Positions 1 through 9,360 are shown, numbered from the stretch's first letter. The stretch is 64,000 nucleotides of DNA from QALR01 sp900552255 (GCA_048526005.1 DBFVEH010000013.1:62001-126000); one strand, 5' to 3'. The notes: generated by a model not told the origin, from the sequence alone. A program made the numbers and translations.

Positions 1-687
1 AAGATCGCGGCGATCGTCTCCGGCGTGGCGGAGGGCTGTGTGCAGGCCGGCTGCGCGCTGATCGGCGGCGAGACTGCGGAAATGCCCGGCTTTTATCCCG
101 CGGACGAATACGACCTCGCCGGTTTTTCGGTCGGCGCTGTCAACAAAGAGGACATCATCGACAACAAAACGATGAAAGCGGGCGACGTGATGCTGGCGCT
201 TCCGTCCTCCGGCGTGCATTCCAACGGCTTTTCGCTTGTGCGCCGCGTCTTTGACGTGGAAAACGCCGACATCCAGTCGCCGGTCGCGACTCTCGGAGGA
301 AGATCCGTCGGGGAAACGCTTCTCACGCCGACTAAAATTTACGTAAAGCCCGTCATGGCGCTTCTTTCTAAAATCTCTGTCAAGGGGATCTCCCATATCA
401 CGGGCGGCGGCTTCTATGAAAATATCCCGCGCAGCATTCCGGACGGGCTCGGTGCAAAAATCGAAAAAAGCGCTGTGCGCGTGCTCCCGATTTTCGATCT
501 GATTGCCAAGAAAGGCGGGGTCCCGGAGCGCGACATGTTCAACACATTCAATATGGGCGTCGGCATGAGCGTCGTCGTGGACAAAAACGACGCGGATGCG
601 GCGCTTGCCATCCTGCGGGAGCACGGCGAGGACGCCTATGTGCTCGGCGAAATCGTGGAATCGGATGAAAAGGTAAGCCTATGCTGA
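1..687 (+). CDS. purM: Phosphoribosylformylglycinamidine cyclo-ligase, 5'-truncated
   Basis: Catalyses ATP-dependent closure of FGAM to aminoimidazole ribotide (AIR) in cytosolic purine synthesis. The frame is open from base 1, so the N-terminal part lies outside the window. What remains includes the GGETAEMPGFY segment, the GDVMLALPSSGVHSNGFSLVR stretch and the HITGGGFYENIPR segment typical of the C-terminal PurM domain. About 228 residues are present, against roughly 340 usual for the family. The stop overlaps the start of the channel gene by 7 bases, so it is the first visible member of a tightly packed purine operon. The identification is secure; only the start is missing. Confidence 0.96.
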   Translation, partial: KIAAIVSGVAEGCVQAGCALIGGETAEMPGFYPADEYDLAGFSVGAVNKEDIIDNKTMKAGDVMLALPSSGVHSNGFSLVRRVFDVENADIQSPVATLGGRSVGETLLTPTKIYVKPVMALLSKISVKGISHITGGGFYENIPRSIPDGLGAKIEKSAVRVLPIFDLIAKKGGVPERDMFNTFNMGVGMSVVVDKNDADAALAILREHGEDAYVLGEIVESDEKVSLC

Positions 688-1367
688 GGCGGGACATTAT
701 CCTCGGCGTGATCGCCGGAATTTTAATCGGCATCGGCGGGAGCGTTTATCTCGCCTGCGACAGCAAATACGTCGGCGCGGTGCTGTTTTCGGTGGCGCTG
801 CTCTGCATCTGTATGCGCGGCTTTGCGCTGTTCACAGGCAAGGTCGGTTTTCTCGTCGTATCGCACGGGAAAGCGGACGTTTCAGCGACGCTTCTTTCGC
901 TTGCCGGCAATCTTGTCGGCACCTTCCTCGCCGGTATCGCGGTGCGTTTCGCTCTGCCGGCGCTTGGCGAGCGGGCGCTTTCCTTATGCGAGGGAAAGCT
1001 TGCGCAGACCGTGCCCGAAACGCTTGTCCGCGCCGTGTTCTGCGGGATTCTCATGTATCTCGCCGTTGTGATTTGGCGTGAGAACCGGTCGCCGCTCGGC
1101 ATTTTTCTCTGCGTGCCGGTCTTTATTCTCAGCGGCTTTGAGCATTCCATCGCCAATATGTTTTATTTTTCGGCGTCCGGTATCGTGAGCTTTGAGGCTT
1201 TTCTGTATCTGTGGCTCGTTATTCTCGGCAACGCCGCGGGCGGAATGCTCCTTCCGGCGCTTCTGCTCCTCTGTCGGGAAAAGCCGAAAGAGGCGGCCGT
1301 CCCGTCGGAGCCTGCGGAGCAGGGTGATACGAATTCCTTGTCCGTCGGCGCCGCCGCTCATAAGTAA
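681..1367 (+). CDS. Formate/nitrite transporter (FNT) family channel
   Basis: About 228 residues with five to six hydrophobic segments and the FNT signature GFEHSIANMFYF near residue 155, followed by a short hydrophilic tail. FNT proteins are pentameric inner-membrane channels for formate, nitrite or related small anions. The gene starts inside the purM stop and ends 21 bases before purN. Embedding in a purine operon suggests formate supply: formate becomes 10-formyl-THF, the one-carbon donor for the two purine transformylases encoded next to it. That link is inferred from context; the substrate cannot be read from sequence. The length is slightly below the usual 260-280 residues, but the fold markers are present. 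Confidence 0.82.
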   Translation: MLRRDIILGVIAGILIGIGGSVYLACDSKYVGAVLFSVALLCICMRGFALFTGKVGFLVVSHGKADVSATLLSLAGNLVGTFLAGIAVRFALPALGERALSLCEGKLAQTVPETLVRAVFCGILMYLAVVIWRENRSPLGIFLCVPVFILSGFEHSIANMFYFSASGIVSFEAFLYLWLVILGNAAGGMLLPALLLLCREKPKEAAVPSEPAEQGDTNSLSVGAAAHK

Positions 1368-1388
1368 AAAACGGAAAGGATTGTGCCT

Positions 1389-2027
1389 ATGGCTTCTCTT
1401 GTGAAAATCGCCGTTTTCGTTTCGGGCGGCGGCACCAATCTACAGGCGCTCATCGACGCGCAGCGGACGGGCGTTCTGCATTCCGGTACGCTCTCCCTTG
1501 TCATTTCGAGCAAAGAGGGCGTATACGCGCTGGAACGCGCCGAAATGGCGGGGATTCCGTCCTGTGTAGTATCAAAAGCCGCCTGCGGCTCGCAGGAGGC
1601 GTTTGAAGCGGAGATCAAGCGGATTCTGCGGGAAAACAAAATCGAGCTCATCATCTTGGCCGGCTTTATGAGCATTCTGTCGGCGGATTTTACCGCCGCC
1701 TATCCGAAGCGCATTATCAACGTACATCCCGCCCTGATTCCGTCGTTCTGCGGCAAGGGCTTTTATGGGCTTCACGTGCATGAAGCGGCGCTCGCTTACG
1801 GCGTCAAGGTGACGGGCGCGACGGTGCATTTTGTCAATGAGGTCCCCGACGGCGGAGAGATTCTTCTGCAAAAGGCGGTCGAGGTCAAAGAGGGAGACAC
1901 GCCGGAGAGCTTGCAGCGCCGCGTGATGGAGGAGGCGGAATGGAAGCTGCTTCCCGCGGCGGCGGAGATGGTTTCGGCAAAAATAAAGGAGATGGGAGAA
2001 AATTATGAGCATATACGAAATTCATGA
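1389..2027 (+). CDS. purN: Phosphoribosylglycinamide formyltransferase
   Basis: Transfers a formyl group from 10-formyl-THF to glycinamide ribotide (GAR). Visible motifs are the N-terminal SGGGTNLQALID phosphate-binding loop, the central HPALIPSFCG segment with the catalytic Asn/His region, and VPDGGEIL with the conserved Asp region near the C-terminus. Length is 212 residues, normal for the family. The start was set at the ATG preceded by AAAGGATTGTGCCT; an upstream GTG two codons earlier is less likely. The 3' end overlaps the IMP cyclohydrolase start by 23 bases, suggesting translational coupling. Confidence 0.95.
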   Translation: MASLVKIAVFVSGGGTNLQALIDAQRTGVLHSGTLSLVISSKEGVYALERAEMAGIPSCVVSKAACGSQEAFEAEIKRILRENKIELIILAGFMSILSADFTAAYPKRIINVHPALIPSFCGKGFYGLHVHEAALAYGVKVTGATVHFVNEVPDGGEILLQKAVEVKEGDTPESLQRRVMEEAEWKLLPAAAEMVSAKIKEMGENYEHIRNS

Positions 2028-2724
2028 GATGGGCGAGGCGGTACGCGGCAACAGCTATGTCGGACGCGGCATCGTCGTCGGCAAAAGCGCGGACGGAAAA
2101 AAGGCGGTATTCGCTTATTTTATCATGGGACGCAGCGAAAACAGCCGCAACCGGATTTTTGTGGAAAATGGGGACGAGGTCATCATTCATCCGTTCGACG
2201 CCTCCAAGGTGGCGGATCCGTCGCTGATCATTTATTCGCCGGTGCGGAAGCTCGGAAACGATCTGATCGTCACCAACGGCGACCAGACGGATACGATTTA
2301 TGATTATATCAAAGCGGGAAAGACCTTCGGCGAGGCGCTGGAAACGCGCGAATTTGAGCCGGACACGCCGAATTTCACGCCCCGTATCAGCGGCATCCTG
2401 CATTTCGCGGGCGGGGATTTCACTTATGAAATGAGCATCCTCAAAAGCGCGGATGAAAAGGGAAGCGCCTGCAATCGGTATCTGTTCCGCTATCCGGCGC
2501 TTGCGGGACTCGGCCATTTTCTCCACACCTACAACTGTGACGGCAATCCGATTCCGACGTTCACGGGAGAGCCGGAGCGCGTTGCGATTCCGGACGATAT
2601 CGATAAGCTGACGGATTCTTTATGGAATAATCTTGATGAAAACAACAAAATTTCCCTGTATGTGCGCTATATCGATCTTGCGGACGGCTCCGTCCAAAAC
2701 CGCATGGTCAACAAAAATCAATGA
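2005..2724 (+). CDS. purO: IMP cyclohydrolase, PurO type
   Basis: A 239-residue protein resembling the PurO-like (archaeal-type) IMP cyclohydrolase family, which closes FAICAR to IMP. Visible features are the N-terminal NSYVGRGIVVG and FAYFIMGRSENSRNR segments and the central TNGDQTDTIYDY. This fold is unrelated to the MGS-like cyclohydrolase domain of bacterial PurH. Directly downstream is an AICAR transformylase lacking a cyclohydrolase domain, so the two genes together replace bifunctional PurH. The ATG follows GGGAGAAAATT and lies inside the purN reading frame. Family assignment is by recall of motifs, and the context supports it strongly. Confidence 0.88.
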   Translation: MSIYEIHEMGEAVRGNSYVGRGIVVGKSADGKKAVFAYFIMGRSENSRNRIFVENGDEVIIHPFDASKVADPSLIIYSPVRKLGNDLIVTNGDQTDTIYDYIKAGKTFGEALETREFEPDTPNFTPRISGILHFAGGDFTYEMSILKSADEKGSACNRYLFRYPALAGLGHFLHTYNCDGNPIPTFTGEPERVAIPDDIDKLTDSLWNNLDENNKISLYVRYIDLADGSVQNRMVNKNQ

Positions 2725-2739
2725 TACCGGAGGATAACG

Positions 2740-3924
2740 ATGAAAGAATTTGAACTCAAATACGGCTGCAATCCCAATCAGAAGCCGGCGAAAATTTATA
2801 TGAAAGACGGCAGTGAGCTGCCCATTGAAATCCTCTCGGGCAGACCGGGCTATATCAACTTTCTCGATGCGTTCAATTCGTGGCAGCTTGTAAAGGAGCT
2901 TTCCGAAGCGACCGGCATGGTATGCGCCACCTCATTCAAGCATGTGAGCCCGACCTCCGCGGCCGTCGGACTGCCTCTTTCCAAGGAGCTGAAGGCCGCC
3001 TGCTTTGTGGATGATATCGCGGGACTTGACGATTCGCCGCTCGCCTGCGCGTATGCAAGGGCACGCGGCACCGACAGGATGTCCTCTTTCGGCGACTGGA
3101 TCGCGCTTTCGGATGTCTGTGATGCGACTACGGCGGCGCTTATCAAGCGCGAGGTTTCGGACGGCATCATCGCGCCCGGCTATACGCCCGAGGCGCTGGA
3201 AATCCTCAAAACCAAGAGAAAAGGCAGCTATAATATCGTAAAGATCGATAGGTCCTATGTTCCCGCGCCTGTGGAGACAAAGGAGGTTTTCGGCGTCACA
3301 TTCGAGCAGGGACGCAACGATTTCGAGATCGGTGAGGCGCTGCTTTCCAACATCGTGACCGAAAATAAAAATCTGCCGGAGAGCGCGAAGCGCGACCTCA
3401 TCATCTCGCTCATCACGCTGAAATACACGCAGTCCAATTCGGTCTGCTATGCCGTGGACGGACAGGCGATCGGCGTCGGCGCCGGACAGCAGTCGCGCAT
3501 CCACTGCACGCGCCTTGCCGGGAACAAGGCGGATACGTGGCAGCTCCGCCGTCATGAAAAGGTGCTTGCTCTCCCGTTTTTGCCCACGCTCGGCCGTCCC
3601 GACCGCGACAACGTCATCGACGGCTATATCAACAAAAACGAAGAGGACGTCTGCGCCGACGGCGTATGGCAGAAATACTTCACCCGCCGTCCCGAGCCGC
3701 TGACGGAGCAGGAGGCGGCGGATTATCTCGCCTCTATTTCCGGCGTCGCGCTCGGCTCCGATGCGTTCTTTCCGTTTTCCGACAACATCGAGCGCGCGAA
3801 AAAGAGCGGCGTTTCCTATATCGCGGAGCCGGGCGGCTCGGTGCGCGACGATCTTGTCATCGAATGCTGCGACAAATACGGCATCGCGATGGCATTCACG
3901 GGCATGCGCCTTTTCCACCATTGA
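2740..3924 (+). CDS. AICAR transformylase, stand-alone (PurH C-domain-like)
   Basis: Formylates AICAR with 10-formyl-THF to give FAICAR. At 394 residues it begins directly with LKYGCNPNQKPAKIY, the typical opening of the PurH transformylase domain, and contains SFKHVSPTSAAVG (catalytic Lys-His pair), RMSSFGDWIALSD, KYTQSNSVCYA, IGVGAGQQSRIHCTRLAG and the C-terminal SDAFFPFSDNIERA. There is no N-terminal cyclohydrolase domain. This matches the alternate single-domain form sometimes called PurV, partnered here by PurO. SD AGGATAACG precedes the ATG. The formyl donor pathway may be fed by the FNT channel upstream (inference). Confidence 0.93.
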   Translation: MKEFELKYGCNPNQKPAKIYMKDGSELPIEILSGRPGYINFLDAFNSWQLVKELSEATGMVCATSFKHVSPTSAAVGLPLSKELKAACFVDDIAGLDDSPLACAYARARGTDRMSSFGDWIALSDVCDATTAALIKREVSDGIIAPGYTPEALEILKTKRKGSYNIVKIDRSYVPAPVETKEVFGVTFEQGRNDFEIGEALLSNIVTENKNLPESAKRDLIISLITLKYTQSNSVCYAVDGQAIGVGAGQQSRIHCTRLAGNKADTWQLRRHEKVLALPFLPTLGRPDRDNVIDGYINKNEEDVCADGVWQKYFTRRPEPLTEQEAADYLASISGVALGSDAFFPFSDNIERAKKSGVSYIAEPGGSVRDDLVIECCDKYGIAMAFTGMRLFHH

Positions 3925-3998
3925 TATGAACGGTACGCCGGCTGAAAGATCGCCGGCGCTCTGCCGTTTTAGAGAAACAGATTACGGAGGGGAAATCT

Positions 3999-4292
3999 AT
4001 GATTCGTCATATCGTCATGTTCCGATTGAAGGAGGAGATCTCAAAGGATATTCTGCCCGAGGTGAAGGCGCGCGCGCTTTCCCTGCGGGACAAGATTCCG
4101 TTTATCCGGGGCATGGAGGTGCATGCGGGAGCGGCCGGCGCGCCGGAGAGCAACTATGATATCGCCCTTATCTGCGATTTTGACAGCATCGAAGCGCTTG
4201 ACGCTTACCGCGACCATCCGGCGCATGTCGCGTTCCGCGGGTATATCACGCCCCTGCGTGAGCTGCGGGCTTGCTTTGATTTTGAATACTGA
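3999..4292 (+). CDS. Dabb (stress-responsive A/B barrel) domain protein
   Basis: A 97-residue protein starting MIRHIVMFRLKEE and containing the SNYDIALICDFDS and YRDHPAHVAF segments of the Dabb dimeric ferredoxin-like fold. Such proteins form small dimeric barrels; most have no proven reaction. It lies 74 bases after the AICAR transformylase and 57 bases before purD, with SD ACGGAGGGG, so it is co-transcribed with purine genes. A role in purine synthesis is not indicated by any motif; it could bind a small aromatic or labile intermediate. Its function is unknown. Confidence 0.8.
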   Translation: MIRHIVMFRLKEEISKDILPEVKARALSLRDKIPFIRGMEVHAGAAGAPESNYDIALICDFDSIEALDAYRDHPAHVAFRGYITPLRELRACFDFEY

Positions 4293-4349
4293 GAAAAATC
4301 GACACAAGTCGGTTTGAAATTGACGATCGGGAAAGAAAGGAGCATCGTT

Positions 4350-5618
4350 ATGAAGCTCATGGTAGTGGGCGGCGGCGGCCGCGAACATGCGATTATCAAA
4401 AAATTAAAAGAAAACCCGTCGGTCGAGGTGATTTACGCGCTTCCGGGCAACGGCGGCATCGCCGCGGACGCAGTATGCGTCGATATCGGCGCAAAGGATA
4501 TCGACGGGATCGTCGCCTTTGCAAAGGAAAAGAAGATCGATTTTGCCGTCGTAGCGCCGGACGATCCGCTCGTGCTCGGCGCAGTGGACGCGCTGGAGGC
4601 GGCGGGGATCCGCAGCTTCGGTCCGAAAAAGGACGCTGCGGTCATCGAGGGCAGCAAGGTTTTTGCCAAGAACCTGATGAAAAAATACGGGATTCCGACG
4701 GCGGCGTATGAAGTGTTCGAGGATATGGACGCGGCGCTCGCTTATCTTGAGACCGCGCCGGTCCCGACGGTCGTCAAGGCGGACGGGCTTGCGCTCGGAA
4801 AGGGCGTCATCATCGCCGAAACCCGTGATGAGGCGCGGGCGGCGGTGCGCTCCATGATGGAGGATAAAATCTTCGGCGCGTCCGGCGCACGCATCGTCAT
4901 CGAGGAATTTTTGACCGGACCTGAGGTTTCCGTGCTTTCCTTTACCGATGGGAACGTCATCGTTCCGATGGTGTCCTCCATGGACCATAAGCGCGCCGGC
5001 GACGGCGACACGGGACTCAATACCGGCGGCATGGGGACGGTCGCGCCGAATCCGTATTACACGCCGGAGATTGCCGAGCGTTGCATGAAAACGATTTTTG
5101 TGCCGACGATCGAGGCGATGAAAAAGGAGGGACGCCTGTTCCGCGGATGTCTCTATTTCGGGCTTATGCTCACCCCGGCGGGGCCGCGCGTCATCGAATA
5201 CAACTGCCGTTTCGGCGATCCGGAAACGCAGGTCGTCCTGCCGCTTTTGGAGAGCGATCTTCTCACGGTTATGATGGCGACGGCAGAGGGCAGACTTTCC
5301 AAGGTCCCCGTGAAATTCAGCGATCGATCCGCGTGCTGCGTGATCATCGCGTCCAAGGGATATCCGGTGAAATATGAGAGCGGCTTTCCTGTCGTGCTTC
5401 CTGCGGACGGGGAGGACGGCGTCATTTATGTCGCGGGCGCGAAAAGGACGGAGTCCGGGCTTGTCAGCGCGGGCGGCCGCGTGCTCGGCGTCACGGCGAC
5501 GGCGGATTCCCTGCGGGAGGCCGTCGATGCGGCATATGCAAAGGTGAAAAAAGTGAAATTTGACAACGGTTTTTATCGGAAAGATATCGGAGCGCGGGCG
5601 CTTGCCGCGAAGGAATAA
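4350..5618 (+). CDS. purD: Phosphoribosylamine--glycine ligase
   Basis: ATP-grasp ligase joining phosphoribosylamine and glycine to form GAR. Motifs in order: GGGGREHAI at the N-terminus, VVKADGLALGKGV (ATP-grasp), SSMDHKRAGDGDTGLNTGGMGT in the middle, and EYNCRFGDPETQVVLP near residue 290. Length is 422 residues, as expected. The start was taken at the ATG after AAAGGAGCATCGTT, which gives the conserved MKLMVVGGGGREH opening; an in-frame ATG 12 codons upstream has no comparable ribosome site. purL follows after 10 bases. Confidence 0.96.
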   Translation: MKLMVVGGGGREHAIIKKLKENPSVEVIYALPGNGGIAADAVCVDIGAKDIDGIVAFAKEKKIDFAVVAPDDPLVLGAVDALEAAGIRSFGPKKDAAVIEGSKVFAKNLMKKYGIPTAAYEVFEDMDAALAYLETAPVPTVVKADGLALGKGVIIAETRDEARAAVRSMMEDKIFGASGARIVIEEFLTGPEVSVLSFTDGNVIVPMVSSMDHKRAGDGDTGLNTGGMGTVAPNPYYTPEIAERCMKTIFVPTIEAMKKEGRLFRGCLYFGLMLTPAGPRVIEYNCRFGDPETQVVLPLLESDLLTVMMATAEGRLSKVPVKFSDRSACCVIIASKGYPVKYESGFPVVLPADGEDGVIYVAGAKRTESGLVSAGGRVLGVTATADSLREAVDAAYAKVKKVKFDNGFYRKDIGARALAAKE

Positions 5619-5628
5619 GGAGAAAATC

Positions 5629-8600
5629 ATGGTTTACAGAGTATACGTTGAAAAGAAAAAGGAGCTTGCACACGAGGCCGCATCCCTGCTTGCCGACCTC
5701 CGCGGGCTTGTCGGCGTCACGTCGCTCGAGGGGCTTCGGATTTTGAACCGCTACGACGTGGAGAATATCGGTGCGGAGCTGTTTGAAGCCTGCAAAAAGA
5801 CCGTTTTTTCGGAACCGCAGATCGACAAGGTGAGCAGTAAGATCGACGCGGACGGGGCTTATGTGTTTGCGGTGGAATATCTGCCGGGGCAGTTCGATCA
5901 GAGGGCGGATTCCGCGGCGCAGTGCATTCAGATTCTATCCGAGGGCGACCGCCCGACCGTTCGCACAGCGAAGCTGTATCTGCTGTCGGGGGCTCTCTCC
6001 GACGAGGATAAGGCCAAAATCAAAAAATATGTCATCAATCCCGTGGAATGCCGCGAGGCTTCCCTTGAGCTTCCCGAAACGCTCACGCCGGACTATCGGA
6101 TTCCGGATTCGGTCGAGGTTTTGGAGGGCTTCACAGAGCTTGACGACGCGGGGCTGGACGCTTTTATTCGGGCGCGCGGCCTTGCCATGGACGAGGGCGA
6201 TATCCGCTTCTGCCGCGATTATTTTAGAGGCGAGGGCAGAAATCCCACCATTACGGAAATCAAAATGATCGATACCTATTGGTCGGATCACTGCCGGCAT
6301 ACGACGTTTCTCACGACCATCGACCGCGTCGAATTTGAGGATGACGAGCTTTCCGCGGCATATGATGAATATGTCCGCGTAAGAGAGATGCTTGGCAGAA
6401 CGAAGCCGCAGAATCTTATGGATATCGCGACGATCGCCGCGAGGGCGCTGAAAAAACTCGGAAAGCTCACAAAGCTCGACGAATCCGACGAAATCAACGC
6501 CTGCACGGTGAAAATCACGGTCGAGATCGACGGCAAGAAGGAACCGTGGCTCCTACTTTTCAAGAATGAAACGCATAACCATCCGACGGAGATCGAGCCG
6601 TTCGGCGGCGCCGCGACCTGCATCGGCGGCGCGATCCGCGATCCGTTGTCGGGGCGTTCCTATGTTTATGCGGCGATGCGCGTGACAGGCGCCGCGAATC
6701 CGACCGTGCCGGTTTCCGAGACCATTCCGGGCAAGCTCCCGCAGCGCAAGATCGTGACGACGGCCGCGGCCGGCTATTCCTCCTACGGCAATCAGATCGG
6801 TCTTGCAACGGGTCAGGTCGATGAAATCTATCACGACGGCTATGTCGCAAAGCATATGGAGATCGGCGCAGTGGTCGGTGCGGCGCCGGAGAAAAATGTT
6901 CGCCGCGAATGTCCCGCACCGGGGGACGTGGTCATCCTGCTCGGCGGACGCACGGGACGCGATGGCTGCGGCGGCGCTACGGGTTCATCCAAATCCCATA
7001 ATCTTTCCTCGCTGGAAAGCTGCGGCGCGGAGGTGCAGAAGGGCAATGCGCCGGAGGAGCGCAAGCTTCAGCGGCTTTTCCGCAATCCCGAAGCATGCCG
7101 CATGATCAAGCGGTGCAACGATTTCGGCGCGGGCGGCGTGTCCGTCGCCATCGGAGAACTTGCGGATGGTCTTTTCATCGACCTTAACGCGGTACCGAAA
7201 AAGTACGAGGGACTTGACGGCACCGAGCTTGCGATCAGCGAATCGCAGGAACGCATGGCGGTCGTCGTTTCCGCCGCGGATGCGGACCGTTTCCGTGCGC
7301 TTGCCGACGGTGAAAACTTGGAGGCGACTGTCGTGGCAAGAGTTACGGCAGAGCCGAGGCTTGTCATGCGCTGGAACGGCGTCGATATCGTGAATATTTC
7401 CCGCGAATTTTTAAATTCCAACGGCGCGGAAAAGCATATTGAAATCACACCCGATGCGCCTCTGAGCTTTGAAAAGGAGATCGGAACGGATTTTGCCGCG
7501 GCCTATGGCGCTCTCGCGCGTGACCTCAACGTCTGTTCCCGCCGCGGACTTGCCGAACGGTTCGATTCGACCATCGGCGCCGGAACGGTGCTGATGCCCT
7601 TTGGAGGAAAGAACCAACTGACGCCGATTCAGGCGATGGCACACAAAATTCCGGTAGAAAAGGGACATACGGACGACTGCTCCGTTATGGCATGGGGCTA
7701 TAATCCGATGATTTCGGAAAAGAGTCCATATCACGGCGCGTATCTCGCCGTCGTAGAATCCATTTCAAAGCTGATCGCGTCGGGCGCGAAATTTGAAGAT
7801 GTTTATCTGACCTTTCAAGAATATTTTGAAAAGCCCATGCGCGACGGCCGCCGCTGGGGCAAGCCACTCGCCGCTCTGCTCGGCGCATTCAAGGCGCAGA
7901 TGGAGCTTGGCGTCGCGTCGATCGGCGGGAAGGATTCCATGAGCGGCTCTTTCGAGAAAATCGACGTTCCGCCGACGCTTGTGTCTTTCGCTGTGACGAT
8001 GGAGAAAACGGGGCACATCCTTTCCGGTGAGTTTAAGGGCGCCGGACATAAGGTCGTGTGGCTCCGCCCCGAGTATGATAAAAACGGACTGCCGGTGACG
8101 GCCTCTCTCTTGAAAAATTTCGATACGGTGACGGCTCTCATGAGAGAGGGAAAAGTGCTTGCCGCTTATACGCCGGCTTATGGCGGTGCGGCGGAGGCTG
8201 TCATGAAAATGTGCTTCGGAAACGGGATCGGCTTTGCTTATGACAGTGCAAGATCGATGAAGGAGCTTTTCGACTACAGCTATGGCTCGTTTATTCTCGA
8301 ACTTGCCGACGATTCCGATGTCGGGATTCCGCTCGGAGAAACGATTCCCGAGGAGGTCATTTCCTATCACGGGGGCAGCCTTGCACTCGGCAATCTGCTT
8401 CATGCCTATGAATCCGTATTGGAATCGGTTTATCCGTGTAACATTCCGTCGGAGGACGGCAAAATTTTCACGTTCACATACGAGGCGGGCAGTAAGGCCG
8501 CGCCTGCTGTGAAAACAGCGAAGCCGCGCGTGCTGATTCCCGTATTCCCGGGCACGAACTGTGAATACGACAGTGCGAAGGCGTTCGCCGACGCGGGTGC

Positions 8601-9318
8601 GCAGCCGGAGCTTGTGGTCATCAACAATCTGACGGCGGCGGGTATTTCCCGTTCGGCGGAAGCGTTTGCAAGAAAAATCGGAGAATCGCAGATCATTTTC
8701 ATTCCCGGCGGGTTCTCCGGCGGAGATGAGCCGGACGGTTCCGGCAAGTTCATCACCGCGTTTTTCCGCAATGCCGGTGTAAAAGAGGCGACGATGGAGT
8801 TGCTCGACCGCCGCGGCGGTCTGATGGCCGGCATCTGCAACGGCTTCCAAGCGCTCGTCAAGCTGGGACTGGTTCCATACGGAAAGATCGTTGACGCGGA
8901 GGAAGCCGCGCCGACGCTGACCTACAATGTTATCGGACGGCATCAGTCGCGCCTTGTCAGAACAAGGATCTGCTCGAATCTCTCGCCGTGGCTTTCCGAG
9001 GTGCGTGTGGGAGATATCGTCACCGTGCCGATCTCACACGGAGAGGGACGCTTCCTCGCTTCCGATGCCGTGGTGCGCAGTCTTGCGGAAAACGGTCAGA
9101 TTGCGGCGCAGTATGTGGATGCAAACGGAAATCCGACATATGACGTGCATTTCAATCCCAACGGCTCCGTTTGTGCGATCGAGGGCATCACATCGCCGGA
9201 CGGCAGAGTTTTCGGCAAAATGGGACATTCCGAGCGCGTCGGGAACGGACTTTACAAAAATGTCGAGGGCAATTTCGACATCGGCATGTTCCGTGCGGCG
9301 GTGAAATTTTTTAGATAA
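5629..9318 (+). CDS. purL: Phosphoribosylformylglycinamidine synthase, single-chain
   Basis: Makes FGAM from FGAR, glutamine and ATP. At 1229 residues it is the large single-polypeptide form that carries its own glutaminase, unlike the PurS-PurL-PurQ split of many Bacillota. Landmarks: the linker motif IDTYWSDHCRHTTF near residue 215, the synthetase core HNHPTEIEPFGGAATCIGG near 315, a second synthetase half with IGGKDSMSG near 765, and a class I glutaminase with VFPGTNCEYDSAKAF near 970, nucleophile GICNGFQ near 1068 and SHGEGRF near 1137. SD AAGGAGAAAATC precedes the ATG. It is the last purine gene before a hairpin terminator. Confidence 0.96.
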   Translation: MVYRVYVEKKKELAHEAASLLADLRGLVGVTSLEGLRILNRYDVENIGAELFEACKKTVFSEPQIDKVSSKIDADGAYVFAVEYLPGQFDQRADSAAQCIQILSEGDRPTVRTAKLYLLSGALSDEDKAKIKKYVINPVECREASLELPETLTPDYRIPDSVEVLEGFTELDDAGLDAFIRARGLAMDEGDIRFCRDYFRGEGRNPTITEIKMIDTYWSDHCRHTTFLTTIDRVEFEDDELSAAYDEYVRVREMLGRTKPQNLMDIATIAARALKKLGKLTKLDESDEINACTVKITVEIDGKKEPWLLLFKNETHNHPTEIEPFGGAATCIGGAIRDPLSGRSYVYAAMRVTGAANPTVPVSETIPGKLPQRKIVTTAAAGYSSYGNQIGLATGQVDEIYHDGYVAKHMEIGAVVGAAPEKNVRRECPAPGDVVILLGGRTGRDGCGGATGSSKSHNLSSLESCGAEVQKGNAPEERKLQRLFRNPEACRMIKRCNDFGAGGVSVAIGELADGLFIDLNAVPKKYEGLDGTELAISESQERMAVVVSAADADRFRALADGENLEATVVARVTAEPRLVMRWNGVDIVNISREFLNSNGAEKHIEITPDAPLSFEKEIGTDFAAAYGALARDLNVCSRRGLAERFDSTIGAGTVLMPFGGKNQLTPIQAMAHKIPVEKGHTDDCSVMAWGYNPMISEKSPYHGAYLAVVESISKLIASGAKFEDVYLTFQEYFEKPMRDGRRWGKPLAALLGAFKAQMELGVASIGGKDSMSGSFEKIDVPPTLVSFAVTMEKTGHILSGEFKGAGHKVVWLRPEYDKNGLPVTASLLKNFDTVTALMREGKVLAAYTPAYGGAAEAVMKMCFGNGIGFAYDSARSMKELFDYSYGSFILELADDSDVGIPLGETIPEEVISYHGGSLALGNLLHAYESVLESVYPCNIPSEDGKIFTFTYEAGSKAAPAVKTAKPRVLIPVFPGTNCEYDSAKAFADAGAQPELVVINNLTAAGISRSAEAFARKIGESQIIFIPGGFSGGDEPDGSGKFITAFFRNAGVKEATMELLDRRGGLMAGICNGFQALVKLGLVPYGKIVDAEEAAPTLTYNVIGRHQSRLVRTRICSNLSPWLSEVRVGDIVTVPISHGEGRFLASDAVVRSLAENGQIAAQYVDANGNPTYDVHFNPNGSVCAIEGITSPDGRVFGKMGHSERVGNGLYKNVEGNFDIGMFRAAVKFFR

Positions 9319-9329
9319 ACAAAAATAAG

Positions 9330-9357
9330 AAGCCCTCTCCGGTTTTGGAGAGGGCTT
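9330..9357. terminator. Bidirectional-looking hairpin terminator after purL
   Basis: Perfect 11-bp stem AAGCCCTCTCC / GGAGAGGGCTT with a 6-base loop, just after the purL stop. The T-rich tail (CTTATTTTTG) is on the reverse strand, so it serves the leftward beta-lactamase-fold gene best. On the forward strand the hairpin may still end the purine transcript. Confidence 0.7.
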
Positions 9358-9360
9358 CGC

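Noticed and set aside
7765..8943. A 392-codon reverse frame opposite purL
   Set aside because: Mirror of conserved PurL coding sequence; composition is typical of an antisense shadow.
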